From: Paracoccus shanxieyensis
GTDB taxonomy: Bacteria; Pseudomonadota; Alphaproteobacteria; Rhodobacterales; Rhodobacteraceae
Direction of reading: 5' to 3'
Length of the DNA stretch: 64,000 nt
Assembly: GCF_009711265.1 (NCBI RefSeq)
Contig: NZ_WMII01000001.1
Span: 62,001-126,000, forward strand
The notes below the pieces were generated by a model, which worked only from the letters and a program-made list of their open reading frames with translations, had not been told where the DNA came from and did not search any database. This document shows positions 40,146 through 49,646 of the stretch, one piece after another (the stretch's first letter is position 1; each line of letters begins with the position of its first letter). A program made the translations under genes and the position numbers.

Positions 40146-41578
40146 TGACGCGCGACAACCGCGATTACCGCATCCTTGACAAGGATCTGGGACGGCTGAG
40201 CAATGCCGACCATGCGCGGCTGGTATCAGGGCAGCCGGTGTTGCGGCTGGGGATCGCGCTGATCTTTGTGGCGGCGGTCGCGGCTTTTTCCGCAGGTGCG
40301 CTGGCGCAGCAGCCGGTGATCGGGATGACGGCGGCGGCCCTGGCGCTGGCGCTGTATCTGGCGCTGTCGATCGGGGCCAATGACGTGACGAATTCGCTGG
40401 CTCCGGCGGTCGGGGCCGGGGCCATCGGCATCGGGACCGGGCTGGCGATGGTTGCGGTCATGGAGATCGCGGGCGCGGGCATCGCGGGCGGTGGCGTGAT
40501 GCGGACGTTGACGCAGGGGCTGATCGGCGACGCCTATGCCACGGCCAGCCCGACGCCGCGCATGATGCTGGCCGCGCTGACTGCCGCCGCGACCTGCATC
40601 AGCATCGCGACATGGCTGAACGCGCCGGTCAGCACCACGCATTCCATCGTCGGCGCCATCGCGGGCGCGGGCGTCGCGATTTTCGGCATCAATGCGCTGA
40701 ACCTGCCCGCGCTGGCCACGGTTGCCTTGGGCTGGGTCGTGTCGCCCATTCTGTCGGGATGTCTGGCGGCGCTGCTGCTGGCCAGCATGCACCGTCACAT
40801 GCTGGACAAGGACGACCCCATCCCCTCGGGCCGGCGCTGGCTGACCGGGCTGATGGGCGTGACCGCAGGCGCGCTGGCGCTGTTTGCCGGGATCGAATGG
40901 CACGGGGCCAGCTGGACTGCTGTGGCGCTGCTGGCGGTCGTCTTTGCGGTGCTGTTCGCGGCCTATACGCATTATGAGCTGGGCCGCCAGATCGCTCAGG
41001 GACAGGGCAGCGACAAAGAGTCTGTCGGGCTGAAGCGGCTGCTGGGCATGCCGCTGATCGTCACCGCGATCATCATGAGCTTTGGCCATGGCGCGAACAG
41101 CGCGGCCAAGGTTGCGGGACCGCTGATGATCGCGCTTGGCGGTATCGGACCCGAGGGGCAGACGCCGCTGTCGGCCTTTACCGTGCTGCTGCTGGCGGGG
41201 CTGGGCATCGCCATGGGCGTGATGCTGTTTGGCGGCCGCCTTGTGCATATGGTCGGCAGCAAGATCACGCAACTGAACCCGGCGCGGGCGCTGTGCGTCA
41301 CCCTGGCCGCGTCGCTGACGGTGCTGCTGTGCACGGCGCTGGGGCTGCCGGTCTCGACCACGCATATCACCGTGGGCGGCGTCTTCGGAGTCGGCGTCTA
41401 TCGCGAATGGCGCGACCGGCTAAGGGTCAGAAAGCGCGCCCCCATGCCCGGACCGGAACAAGAGCGGCGCGAGCTGGTGCGCTGGTCCTATGTCCAGCGC
41501 ATTCTGGGCGCGTGGGTCATCACCGTGCCCGTCAATGCCGCCGTCGCGGCCCTGCTGGTACTGATGATCGGGGCCTGA
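40145..41578 (+). CDS. PiT family inorganic phosphate transporter
   Basis: A 477-residue inner-membrane symporter with two copies of the PiT signature: SIGANDVTNSLAPAVGAGAI in the N-terminal half and FGHGANSAAKVAGPLMIALG in the C-terminal half. It takes up phosphate, usually with protons or as a metal-phosphate complex. The ATG at 40145 overlaps the NUDIX stop (TGATG), so it is translated after the NUDIX protein from the arfB - NUDIX - phosphate transporter run. Earlier starts in this frame run back into the NUDIX gene. Confidence 0.94.
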   Translation: MTRDNRDYRILDKDLGRLSNADHARLVSGQPVLRLGIALIFVAAVAAFSAGALAQQPVIGMTAAALALALYLALSIGANDVTNSLAPAVGAGAIGIGTGLAMVAVMEIAGAGIAGGGVMRTLTQGLIGDAYATASPTPRMMLAALTAAATCISIATWLNAPVSTTHSIVGAIAGAGVAIFGINALNLPALATVALGWVVSPILSGCLAALLLASMHRHMLDKDDPIPSGRRWLTGLMGVTAGALALFAGIEWHGASWTAVALLAVVFAVLFAAYTHYELGRQIAQGQGSDKESVGLKRLLGMPLIVTAIIMSFGHGANSAAKVAGPLMIALGGIGPEGQTPLSAFTVLLLAGLGIAMGVMLFGGRLVHMVGSKITQLNPARALCVTLAASLTVLLCTALGLPVSTTHITVGGVFGVGVYREWRDRLRVRKRAPMPGPEQERRELVRWSYVQRILGAWVITVPVNAAVAALLVLMIGA

Positions 41579-41715
41579 GCCGCGCCACCTGTCTGCGCGG
41601 GCGTCACTGCGGCTTTGGATTGCCCCTTCACATGGCCGTGACCGGTTGCCTTCGCGGCGGCGTGAAGTAATTTGAAACCGTCAGGCAAGCCGATGCCTGT
41701 CGAATGAGGGAAAAC

Positions 41716-42183
41716 ATGCAAAAATCATCGGTTCTGTTCGTTTGTCTGGGCAATATCTGCCGCTCGCCTTTAGCCGAGGGGGCCATGCGCGCCGCCGCGC
41801 TGGACAAAGGTGCCGACATCCGCATTGATTCCGCTGGCACCGGCGACTGGCATGTCGGAAGCGAGCCTGACCGCCGGGCGCAGGCCGTGGCGGCGCAGAA
41901 CGGCATCGACATCTCGCGGTTGCGGGCGCGGCAGGTGCGTCCGCAGGATTTCCGCGACTTCGACCATATCGTCGCCATGGATGACAAGAACCTGTCGGAC
42001 CTGCGCAGCGTCGCCCCCGCCGATGGCCGGGCGGAACTGTCGCTGCTGCTGGATCACGTCGTGGGCCGCGAAGGCCAATCCGTCACCGATCCCTATTTCG
42101 GCGGCACGGCGGGGTTTGACACCACATGGCAGGATGTCTGCGCGGGCGTGCAGGCGCTGCTTCCCAAGCTGGTTCGGCGCTGA
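41716..42183 (+). CDS. Low-molecular-weight protein-tyrosine phosphatase family protein
   Basis: A 155-residue phosphatase with the P-loop CLGNICRSP near the N-terminus (Cys10, Arg16) and the general-acid Asp125 in VTDPYFGG. It matches bacterial LMW-PTPs, which act on phosphotyrosine, sometimes of polysaccharide kinases; some relatives are arsenate reductases, but the DPY motif favours a phosphatase. GAGGGA at 41706-41711 supports the ATG at 41716 over one at 41704. It is 137 bp from the phosphate transporter and 42 bp before smpB. Confidence 0.9.
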   Translation: MQKSSVLFVCLGNICRSPLAEGAMRAAALDKGADIRIDSAGTGDWHVGSEPDRRAQAVAAQNGIDISRLRARQVRPQDFRDFDHIVAMDDKNLSDLRSVAPADGRAELSLLLDHVVGREGQSVTDPYFGGTAGFDTTWQDVCAGVQALLPKLVRR

Positions 42184-42225
42184 AATCTTTACTTTACGGT
42201 CGGGCGGCCCTATCTCTGCCCGATC

Positions 42226-42696
42226 ATGGCCACCAAGACCGACACCAATTACAAAGTCATCGCCGAAAACCGCCGGGCGCGGTTCGATTACTTCATCGAG
42301 ACCGATCTTGAGGTCGGCATTGTCCTGACCGGGTCCGAGGTGAAAAGCCTGCGCACCGGCCAGTCGAACATCGCCGAAAGCTATGCCTCGGTCGAGGATG
42401 GCGAATTGTGGCTGATCAACGGCTATATCGCCGCCTACAAGCAGGCAGGGGTTTTCGGCCACGAAGAACGCCGCAAGCGCAAGCTGCTGGTGTCGCGCAA
42501 GGAACTGGCGCGGCTTTGGCAGGCGATCGGGCGCGAAGGCATGACGCTGATCCCGCTGGTGATGTATTTCAACGATCGCGGCAAGGTGAAGCTGAAGATC
42601 GGCGTGGCCAAGGGCAAGAAGAACCACGACAAGCGCGAAACCGAAGCCAAGCGCGACTGGGGCCGCGAGAAACAGCGGCTTCTGAAGCACGGCTGA
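42226..42696 (+). CDS. smpB: SsrA-binding protein SmpB
   Basis: A 156-residue RNA-binding protein that brings tmRNA to stalled ribosomes for trans-translation. Typical stretches are [19 protein letters not shown] and [19 protein letters not shown], with a basic C-terminal tail ([18 protein letters not shown]) that binds the decoding centre. tmRNA itself was not found in the window. A hairpin TGACGC-TTTT-GCGTCA follows at about 42737-42752. Confidence 0.95.
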   Translation: MATKTDTNYKVIAENRRARFDYFIETDLEVGIVLTGSEVKSLRTGQSNIAESYASVEDGELWLINGYIAAYKQAGVFGHEERRKRKLLVSRKELARLWQAIGREGMTLIPLVMYFNDRGKVKLKIGVAKGKKNHDKRETEAKRDWGREKQRLLKHG

Positions 42697-42769
42697 GCCT
42701 TCCACCATTGCAGCGCCCTGCCGCTGGCGTTAGACGGGTGACGCTTTTGCGTCAGTCGGGGGGCAGCAC

Positions 42770-43633
42770 ATGGCAAATGATTCCGATGATCCCAGAACGC
42801 TGGTCTCGACCGAATGGCTGGCGGCGCATCTGAACGATCCGGATCTGCGCGTGCTGGATGCGACGTGGTTTCTGGATCCCAAGGGCCGCGACGCCCATGC
42901 GGAATATGAGGCCGCGCATATTCCCGGCGCGCGTTTCTTCGATCTGGACGCGATTTCTGACAAGCGCAGCGATCTGCCGCATATGGCGCCTCCGGTCGAG
43001 CTGTTCATCAGCCGCATGCGCGCCATGGGCATCGGCGACGGGCATCAGGTCGTCATCTATGACAATTCGCCCCTGCATTCGGCGAACCGGGTCTGGTGGA
43101 CCTTTCGCCTGATGGGCAAGGTCAATGTCGCCGTGCTGGACGGCGGTTTCGCCAAATGGCGCGCCGAGGGCCGCCCGGTCGAAGACCTGTGCCCGATCAT
43201 GCGCGACCGCCACATCACCGTGCAGCGTCAGGCGGCGCTGGTGCGCGACGTAACGCAGGTGGCGGCCGCCAGCAAGCTGGGCAGCCATCAGATCCTTGAT
43301 GCGCGTGCCGCCGAGCGGTTCCGTGGCGACGCGCCCGAGCCACGCCCTGGCCTGCGGGCCGGGCATATCCCCGGATCGCTGAACCTGCCATGGCAGCAGC
43401 TTTTCAACGACGACGGCACGATGAAGCCCGCAGACGATCTGCGCGCGGTGTTTCAGGCCGCGGGCGTCGATCTGGCGCGCCCGGTCATCACGACCTGCGG
43501 ATCGGGCGTGACGGCCGCATCGCTGATGATGGCGCTGGCGCGCATCGGCCATGCCGATCATTCGCTTTACGACGGAAGCTGGGCCGAATGGGGCAGCTTC
43601 CCGGATCTGAAAATCGCAACCGGAGACGCATGA
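42770..43633 (+). CDS. 3-mercaptopyruvate sulfurtransferase (SseA-like)
   Basis: A 287-residue protein of two rhodanese domains. The C-terminal catalytic loop TTCGSGVTAAS (Cys243) matches the 3-mercaptopyruvate sulfurtransferase form (CGSGVTA) rather than thiosulfate rhodanese (CRxGx[RT]). It moves sulfur from 3-mercaptopyruvate to acceptors such as thioredoxin or cyanide. GGGGGCAG precedes the ATG. The last bases overlap the start of the aminotransferase gene (ATGATG), suggesting coupling; an amino-donor enzyme could supply mercaptopyruvate by transamination, but that link is inference. Confidence 0.92.
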   Translation: MANDSDDPRTLVSTEWLAAHLNDPDLRVLDATWFLDPKGRDAHAEYEAAHIPGARFFDLDAISDKRSDLPHMAPPVELFISRMRAMGIGDGHQVVIYDNSPLHSANRVWWTFRLMGKVNVAVLDGGFAKWRAEGRPVEDLCPIMRDRHITVQRQAALVRDVTQVAAASKLGSHQILDARAAERFRGDAPEPRPGLRAGHIPGSLNLPWQQLFNDDGTMKPADDLRAVFQAAGVDLARPVITTCGSGVTAASLMMALARIGHADHSLYDGSWAEWGSFPDLKIATGDA

Positions 43634-44817
43634 TGCTGGGCAATCTGAAACCGCAGGCCCCCGACAAGATTCTGGCCCTGATGGGCGAATTCCGCGCCGA
43701 CAGCCGCCAAGGCAAGATCGACCTTGGCGTCGGCGTCTACAAGGATGCGACCGGCCACACGCCGATCATGCGCGCGGTTCTGGAAGCCGAAAAGCGGATG
43801 CTGGAAACCGAAACCACCAAAAGCTATGCCGGTCTGGCGGGCGAGCCCGACTTCCAGAAGGGCATGGCCAGCATGATCCTTGGCGCGGGCTACAAGGCGG
43901 ACACCACCGCCGCGCTGGCGACCGTGGGCGGCACCGGCGCCATCCGTCAGGCGCTGGAACTGGCGCGCATGGCCAATCCCGATCTGCGGGTCTTTGTCAG
44001 CGATCCGACCTGGCCCAACCATATCACCATCATGAATTTCATGGGCGTGGCGCAGGTCAGCTATCGCTATTTCGACAATGCCAGCCGCTCGGTCGATTTC
44101 GACGCGATGAAGGCCGATATCTCGGCGGCGAAAAAGGGCGATGTGGTGCTGCTGCATGGTTGCTGCCACAACCCGACCGGCGCCAACCTGACGCTGGAGC
44201 AATGGGCCGAGGTCGCGCAGATCCTTGAGACGACCGGCGCGATCCCCCTGATCGACCTTGCCTATCAGGGGTTCGGCGACGGGCTGGAGGAAGACGCCGC
44301 AGGCACGCGGCTGATCGCCTCGCGGCTGCCCGAGGTGCTGATTGCCGCATCCTGTTCCAAGAACTTCGGCATCTACCGCGAACGCACCGGCATTCTGCTG
44401 GCGCTGTGCCCGGATGCGGCGACGAAGGATCTGGCGCAGGGCGCGATGGCCTATCTGAACCGCCAGACCTATTCCTTCCCGCCCTTCCACGGCGCCAAGA
44501 TCGTCTCGACCATCCTTGGCGATGACGCGCTGCGCGCCGACTGGCAGGCCGAGCTTGAGGATGTGCGCGGCGGCATGCTGCGCCTGCGCGAACAGCTGGC
44601 GCGCGAATTGCGCGACCTGTCGGGGTCGGACCGCTTCGACTTCATCGCCCAGCATCGCGGCATGTTCTCGCGTCTGGGGGCCACGCCGGAACAGGTGGCG
44701 AAGATGCGCGATCAGTTTGCGATCTACATGGTCGGCGATTCGCGGCTGAACATCGCCGGTCTGAACGACCAGACCGTGCCGGTTCTGGCGCGCGCGATCA
44801 TCGAAGCGGGCGTCTGA
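43630..44817 (+). CDS. Aromatic/aspartate aminotransferase (class I)
   Basis: A 395-residue fold-type I PLP transaminase with Lys244 in CSKNFGIYRERTG and family stretches GVGVYKDATGHTPIMRAVLEAE, HGCCHNPTGANL and IDLAYQGFGDGL. These fit the TyrB/AspC group that transfers amino groups among aspartate, tyrosine, phenylalanine and 2-oxoglutarate. Two in-frame ATGs (43630, 43633) overlap the sulfurtransferase stop. A strong terminator follows 18 bases later. Confidence 0.92.
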   Translation: MMLGNLKPQAPDKILALMGEFRADSRQGKIDLGVGVYKDATGHTPIMRAVLEAEKRMLETETTKSYAGLAGEPDFQKGMASMILGAGYKADTTAALATVGGTGAIRQALELARMANPDLRVFVSDPTWPNHITIMNFMGVAQVSYRYFDNASRSVDFDAMKADISAAKKGDVVLLHGCCHNPTGANLTLEQWAEVAQILETTGAIPLIDLAYQGFGDGLEEDAAGTRLIASRLPEVLIAASCSKNFGIYRERTGILLALCPDAATKDLAQGAMAYLNRQTYSFPPFHGAKIVSTILGDDALRADWQAELEDVRGGMLRLREQLARELRDLSGSDRFDFIAQHRGMFSRLGATPEQVAKMRDQFAIYMVGDSRLNIAGLNDQTVPVLARAIIEAGV

Positions 44818-44835
44818 GGCCTCTCAGATCATGCG

Positions 44836-44865
44836 AAAGGCCCGGTCAGCGCGACCGGGCCTTTT
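44836..44865 (+). terminator. Strong intrinsic terminator after the aminotransferase
   Basis: A 12-bp stem (AAAGGCCCGGTC / GACCGGGCCTTT) with an AGCGC loop and a run of T at the end. It can also stop transcription from the convergent minus-strand side. Confidence 0.93.
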
Positions 44866-44905
44866 TCGTGCGGGGCCTTTTTCATGCGGGCCATGGTTGC
44901 CGCCG

Positions 44906-45235
44906 TTATGTCTTGGCCAGCTTGCGGTCGATATAGTCGCGCAATTCCTCGATCTCGGTCTGGCTTTCGGCCAGTTGATCCTGCGCCGCGCGCAATTCGG
45001 ATTCGGTCGTGCCCAGTTTCGCGACAAGATCCGCCTCGCGCTCTTCAAGCTCGGATACGGCCTTGTCGCGGGCTTCCTCGGCCTCGTGCAATTGCTGGGC
45101 CATGCTTTCCAACTCGCCCATCTCGGCGCGGGTGACGCGGGACAGGCGGTGGATCAGCCAACTGGCGAACCAGCCCAGAATGAAGGCGGCGAACAGGATG
45201 ATCGCGGTGGCGATGATGAATTCGTTGCGGTTCAT
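44906..45235 (-). CDS. Membrane-anchored coiled-coil protein
   Basis: A 109-residue protein: one N-terminal helix (FIIATAIILFAAFILGWFAS) followed by a charged alpha-helical tail of about 80 residues (MGELESMAQQLHEAEEARDK and EEREADLV), a predicted coiled coil. This is the layout of YhcB-like anchor proteins, but no clear identity was established. The ATG at 45235 was chosen; a TTG at 45256 is possible, and neither has a good ribosome site. It follows the OmpA-family gene on the same strand after 36 bases. Confidence 0.72.
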   Translation of the reverse strand: MNRNEFIIATAIILFAAFILGWFASWLIHRLSRVTRAEMGELESMAQQLHEAEEARDKAVSELEEREADLVAKLGTTESELRAAQDQLAESQTEIEELRDYIDRKLAKT

Positions 45236-45270
45236 GGGCGCGTTTCGGTTTTCCAAACGGTGAACATGGG

Positions 45271-47664
45271 TCAGTCCGCCTCGGCACCCGAGGGGGCGTT
45301 ATCAGCGGCATCTGCGGGCGCGTCAACGGGCGTGTCGGCGGGCGTGTCGGCGGGCGTGTCGGCGGGCGTGTCAGCAGGCGGGGCCACGGCAAGTCCCGCA
45401 GGCAGCGTGGCGGCGGTGGCGGCATCCAGCACGGTCTGCAGGGCCGGAAGCGTGGCAGCGATCGCCGCCGAGCCGGGCGCAGCACTGGCCGCGACCGCGC
45501 CCGTCACCACCTGCACCGAGGGGCTGGTGGCGGCATGGCTCGCGGCTTCGGGGTCGTTTTCCGGCGCGGCCTCGTTATTGTCGGGGAAGGCCACCTCGGC
45601 CGCCGGGATGGTCAGCGCGTCATGGATCCGCGTCAGCAGATCGCCGTCCAGCGCCGCGATGGCCGGCAGCGTCGAGGCCGTGGCCAAGGGCAGCGCCGCT
45701 TCGGGCGAAGGCGCATCGGGCATCACCAGCCGCAAGGCCAGCGTCGCGGCCTCGGTCGCCTCGACAAGCGCGCGTTCGGCCACCACCTCGGCGCTGTCGG
45801 TGACGCCGGTGACTTTCTCGGCGGGGGCCGGGGTTTCGGTCACGGCAGGCTGATCGGCCAACAGCGTGAATTCGATGCGCCGGTTCGCCTCGCGTCCCGC
45901 ATCGGTGTCGTTATCGGCGATGGGCTGGCTTTCGCCATATCCCTTTGACACCACATAGGTCATGTCCACGCCATGGTCGCGCAGCGCATCGACAATGGCC
46001 TGCGCGCGGTCATGCGACAGGCGGGCGTTCATCTCTTCGCCGCCCTGACTGTCGGTATGGCCGCCGATCTCGATCCGGTAATCGCCGCAGTCGCGCATGA
46101 CGGCGGCGATGCGCTCCAGCGTCTCGGTCGGATCGCCGGCAATGACCGACTTGCCCGGCTCGAAGCCGATTTCGGATTCCTTCATGGCGACGTTCAGCCG
46201 GTCCACGCATTCCTCGCCCGAGGGCAGCGCCAGCAGCGGGTCCAGCTTGCGGTCATAGCGGATCGCCAGTTCATAGCGCGCGCCCGCGCCCAGACGCTGC
46301 GACAGCCGCGCCGCAGCCGCGTCCGAGGCGCGCTGATTGCCCGACACCCCGGTCAGCCGGATCAGGTCCGGGCCGACCGTCACGCGCCCGCTGTCCAACC
46401 CATCCAGCGCCTCGATCGCGGCGATGCTGCGCAGCGTCCAGCCTTCGGGCACATCCGGGTCCAGCCGCAGCGCGCTGTCCACATCGCCAAAGCGCGACCG
46501 GGCCAGACTTTCGACCGCCTCGCGCATGCGGTCGTCGCCGATCCGCCCGCGCAGCGTCACCTGTCCGGCGCTGACCGAGGCCGAAAATTCCGCCGGGCCC
46601 TGCGGCGTTTCGGATTTCTGTTCGTGCTGGGCGCTCAGGGTAAAAGCCGGGGGCAGCGCGCCCTCCAGCCGGCCCACGACCTCATCGAAGGTGGCGGTGG
46701 GCACATCGGCGGGCGTGATCAGCGCCACATCGGTATCCGACAGCGTGACCGAGCCCGCCCCCAGCGCCGCCACGGCATCGATGGCGTGGCTGGCGGCATC
46801 GGCCCACAGACCGCTGGGCGCGCCAAGGCCCAGCGTGCATTGCGGCTGGCCCGTCGCCCCGGCCTGCAGGGCGGCCTGAAGGATGCGGTCGCGCGCCGCT
46901 TCGGTATCGGCGGCGCAGGCATCGAAGCGCGCGCCCTCGGCATCCTTGACAAAGCGCAGGGTAAAGGGCGCGATGACCGGGCGCGGCGCGGTGATCTCGG
47001 CGGTCAGCGTCACGCCTGCGGGCTTGGCGCGGTCCAGCGCCAGTTCCAGATCATGCTTCTCGGCGGGGCTGTCGGTGACGGCGCGCACCGTGACCGCCCC
47101 CGGCGCGACCGAGATCTTGGCCCGGCGCGCCAGTTCCGCCGCCTTGATCGCAAAGCCATAAGCAGCGTTCCAGCCTTCGGGAACGGGATAATCCGCCGTT
47201 TCGACCAAGTTGCTGACCGTGCCGTTGCCGACCTGCCGGCGCAGGGCGTTGGCGATTGCGGCGCGGTCCATGGCGGCGGGCACCAGCCCGATGACCGACA
47301 GGCCCTGATCGTTGCGCAGGATCTCGATCTCGAAGCTGGGCGGGGTCAGGCTTTCGCGCGCGGCGACCTGCATCTGATCGACGACGCGGCCTTCCTCGAC
47401 CACGGTTGCGGCGCGGGTCTTGGCGCGAAAGCGCATCACCTCGTCGGGGGCGGTGCCGGTCAGGCGGACCTGCATCCCGTCGGTCTGGACCTGCACCCAG
47501 TCATATCCGCCTTGCTGCAACGCCTCGGTCACATCCTGCAGCGATCGCGTCTCCAGAAAATCCGCAGCAGCGCGGGCGCCCAGAAAGGACAGGCCACCGG
47601 CGGCAATCAGGGCAAGCAGGCTGGCCACCAAGGCAGAGCCGCGGCGCGATCCAGAATTGGCCAT
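45271..47664 (-). CDS. OmpA-family protein with long low-complexity C-terminal extension
   Basis: A 797-residue protein with an N-terminal membrane anchor or signal (ALVASLLALIAAGGLSFLGA), repeated BON-like or beta segments in the middle and an OmpA peptidoglycan-binding domain at about 500-610: GGHTDSQGGEEMNARLS then GYGESQPIADN and GREANRRIEF. Unusually, about 185 residues follow the OmpA domain, rich in Ala, Pro, Thr and acidic residues, ending in PADTPADTPADT repeats encoded by a 12-bp tandem repeat. The role is probably tethering the envelope to the cell wall. The ATG is at 47664; a longer start would lack the signal at its N-terminus. Confidence 0.87.
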   Translation of the reverse strand: MANSGSRRGSALVASLLALIAAGGLSFLGARAAADFLETRSLQDVTEALQQGGYDWVQVQTDGMQVRLTGTAPDEVMRFRAKTRAATVVEEGRVVDQMQVAARESLTPPSFEIEILRNDQGLSVIGLVPAAMDRAAIANALRRQVGNGTVSNLVETADYPVPEGWNAAYGFAIKAAELARRAKISVAPGAVTVRAVTDSPAEKHDLELALDRAKPAGVTLTAEITAPRPVIAPFTLRFVKDAEGARFDACAADTEAARDRILQAALQAGATGQPQCTLGLGAPSGLWADAASHAIDAVAALGAGSVTLSDTDVALITPADVPTATFDEVVGRLEGALPPAFTLSAQHEQKSETPQGPAEFSASVSAGQVTLRGRIGDDRMREAVESLARSRFGDVDSALRLDPDVPEGWTLRSIAAIEALDGLDSGRVTVGPDLIRLTGVSGNQRASDAAAARLSQRLGAGARYELAIRYDRKLDPLLALPSGEECVDRLNVAMKESEIGFEPGKSVIAGDPTETLERIAAVMRDCGDYRIEIGGHTDSQGGEEMNARLSHDRAQAIVDALRDHGVDMTYVVSKGYGESQPIADNDTDAGREANRRIEFTLLADQPAVTETPAPAEKVTGVTDSAEVVAERALVEATEAATLALRLVMPDAPSPEAALPLATASTLPAIAALDGDLLTRIHDALTIPAAEVAFPDNNEAAPENDPEAASHAATSPSVQVVTGAVAASAAPGSAAIAATLPALQTVLDAATAATLPAGLAVAPPADTPADTPADTPADTPVDAPADAADNAPSGAEAD
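45316..45375. repeat. 12-bp tandem repeat in the OmpA-family gene
   Basis: GGGCGTGTCGGC is repeated five times (first and last copies imperfect) at 45316-45375. It encodes ADTP repeats near the C-terminus. Such units change copy number easily without shifting the frame. Confidence 0.9.
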
Positions 47665-47724
47665 CGGGGAACCTTGGGCAGTTTCGGACCCGCTGTCAGT
47701 AACGCTGCGGCGGCGATTGTGCAA

Positions 47725-48675
47725 TCAGACCAGCCCCGCCAAAGCAAGAAACAGCGCAACCAGCAGACCGGCATCGCGGTTGGCCCGGAACAGCCGCAGG
47801 CAGCCCGCGCTGTCAGTCATGTCGAACTGCTTGAGTTGCCACGCAAGATGCGCCGCAAATGCCGCGATCCCGACAAAGGCCAGCAGCAAGGACAGCCCCG
47901 AAGCGCCCGTCGCCAGCACCGACAATGCCAGCAATGTGACCGCGCCCGCACCGAAGCCCATCAGCCATTTCTTCGAATCGCGACCGAACAGGCGGGCGGT
48001 GGATTTCACCCCGATCAGCGCATCGTCCTCGGCGTCCTGATGGGCATAGATCGTGTCGTAAAAGATCGTCCAGCTGATCCCCGCCAGCCAGGCCAGAAAC
48101 GGCGCGGGTGCGACATTGCCCATATGCGCCGCCCATGCCAGCAGCGCGCCCCAGTTGAAGGCCAGCCCCAGAAACACCTGCGGCCACCAGGTGAAGCGCT
48201 TGGCAAAGGGATAGATCGCCACCAGAGCCAGCGATGCGACGCCCAAAAGGATCGCCGCCCCGCCCAGCGTCAGCAGGATGACAAAGGCCGCCAGCGCCTG
48301 CGCCACCATCCAGACCACCGCGCCCTTGACCGTGACCTGCCCCGAGGGAATGGGCCGCGACCGCGTGCGCGCCACGCGCCCGTCGATGTCGCGATCGGTG
48401 ATGTCGTTCCATGTGCAGCCCGCGCCCCGCATCAGGAACGCGCCCAGCAGGCAGGCCAGCGCGATCCACAGATCGCGCAGCGTCGGCCGGTCGGCCATGG
48501 TCGCCAGTCCGATCCCCCACCAGCAGGGCAGCAGCAGCAGCCATGTGCCGATGGGCCGGTCGGCCCGCGACAGGCGCAGCCACGGCCGCCAGTCCTGCGG
48601 GGCATGGCGATCCACCCAGTTATCGGCGGGGGCATCGGCGACGGATGCGTCTGGCGTCTGGCGGTCGGTCTGCAT
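47725..48675 (-). CDS. ubiA: 4-hydroxybenzoate octaprenyltransferase
   Basis: A 316-residue intramembrane prenyltransferase that attaches the isoprenoid chain to 4-hydroxybenzoate in ubiquinone synthesis. The first aspartate-rich motif is NDITDRDID (Asn90, Asp91, Asp94, Asp98) followed by RVARTRSRP; the second is YDTIYAHQDAEDD. It has about nine transmembrane helices. The ATG at 48675 lies 15 bases from the divergent rsmE start, so the two share a very short promoter region. Confidence 0.94.
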   Translation of the reverse strand: MQTDRQTPDASVADAPADNWVDRHAPQDWRPWLRLSRADRPIGTWLLLLPCWWGIGLATMADRPTLRDLWIALACLLGAFLMRGAGCTWNDITDRDIDGRVARTRSRPIPSGQVTVKGAVVWMVAQALAAFVILLTLGGAAILLGVASLALVAIYPFAKRFTWWPQVFLGLAFNWGALLAWAAHMGNVAPAPFLAWLAGISWTIFYDTIYAHQDAEDDALIGVKSTARLFGRDSKKWLMGFGAGAVTLLALSVLATGASGLSLLLAFVGIAAFAAHLAWQLKQFDMTDSAGCLRLFRANRDAGLLVALFLALAGLV

Positions 48676-48690
48676 ATCCTGCGCCCCATC

Positions 48691-49410
48691 ATGGCAAAAA
48701 TCAGGCTTTTCATAGATCACCCGCTGGCGTCAGGACAAGGCATCGCTCTGAATGCCGATCAGGCGCATTACCTGTCCTCGGTCATGCGCCAGCAGCCGGG
48801 CGACGACATCCTGCTGTTCAACGGGCGCGATGGTGAATGGCTGACCCGGATTCAGCGGCTGGCCAAGCGCAATGGCGATGTCGTGGCGCTGGAACAATCC
48901 GCACCGCAGCTTGATCCGCCCGACCTGTGGCTGATCTTTGCGCCGATCAAGAAGGCCCGCACCGATTTCATCGTCGAAAAGGCCGCCGAGATGGGCGCGG
49001 CACGCATCATGCCGGTGCAGACCGACCACACCAATTCCGAACGCATCCGGCAGGACCGCCTGCAGGCCCATGCGGTCGAGGCCGCCGAACAATGCGGCGG
49101 CACCTTCGTCCCCGAGGTCACGGATCTTGCGCCGCTGTCGCGGCTGCTGGACGGCTGGGACGGCACGCGCCGCATCCTGTGGGCAGATGAGGCGATGGCC
49201 GGTCCCGCGCAGGTGCTGGCAGGGCTTGCGCCCGGTCCCTGGGCGATTCTGATCGGCCCCGAAGGCGGCTGGTCAGAATCAGAGCGCAAGCGGCTTCGGA
49301 CCATGGAATGTGTCACCCGTATGGCACTTGGCCCCCGGATCCTGCGGGCGGACACCGCCGCTGTTGCAGCCATGTCACTGTGGCAGGCGGCGCTGGGGGA
49401 TTGGCGCTAG
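48691..49410 (+). CDS. rsmE: 16S rRNA (uracil-1498-N3)-methyltransferase RsmE
   Basis: A 239-residue SPOUT-class methyltransferase with an N-terminal PUA-like domain (IRLFIDHPLASGQ) and a C-terminal trefoil-knot domain marked by LIGPEGGWSESE and LGPRILRADTAAVAA. It methylates U1498 of 16S rRNA in the assembled small subunit. The ATG at 48691 is divergent from ubiA with only 15 bases between starts. Longer readings in this frame run through ubiA on the opposite strand and are not real. Confidence 0.94.
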   Translation: MAKIRLFIDHPLASGQGIALNADQAHYLSSVMRQQPGDDILLFNGRDGEWLTRIQRLAKRNGDVVALEQSAPQLDPPDLWLIFAPIKKARTDFIVEKAAEMGAARIMPVQTDHTNSERIRQDRLQAHAVEAAEQCGGTFVPEVTDLAPLSRLLDGWDGTRRILWADEAMAGPAQVLAGLAPGPWAILIGPEGGWSESERKRLRTMECVTRMALGPRILRADTAAVAAMSLWQAALGDWR

Positions 49411-49646
49411 GGATCACCTCGGCTTTTCAGCAATTTTTCAGCGCAGAAATCATCCAATTCGATGCCGGATTGCTGCAAAGCCCAAAAACACGCCGCAAAC
49501 AGCAAAAGGTTAAGAAAAACCGCGCCTTATGCGTGCGCTGCATAGCTGGGATACCGGCCACGCTCGTAGAGTTTTCATTCTGCCCGGACTATATGCTTGT
49601 CATCAAGAAAACAGCCCGATTGCAGGGCAATATCAGACAAGGTGAC

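Noticed and set aside
45973..48690. Plus-strand frame running through the OmpA and ubiA genes into rsmE
   Set aside because: Only the last 239 codons are a real protein (RsmE). The rest is antisense shadow of confident minus-strand genes.
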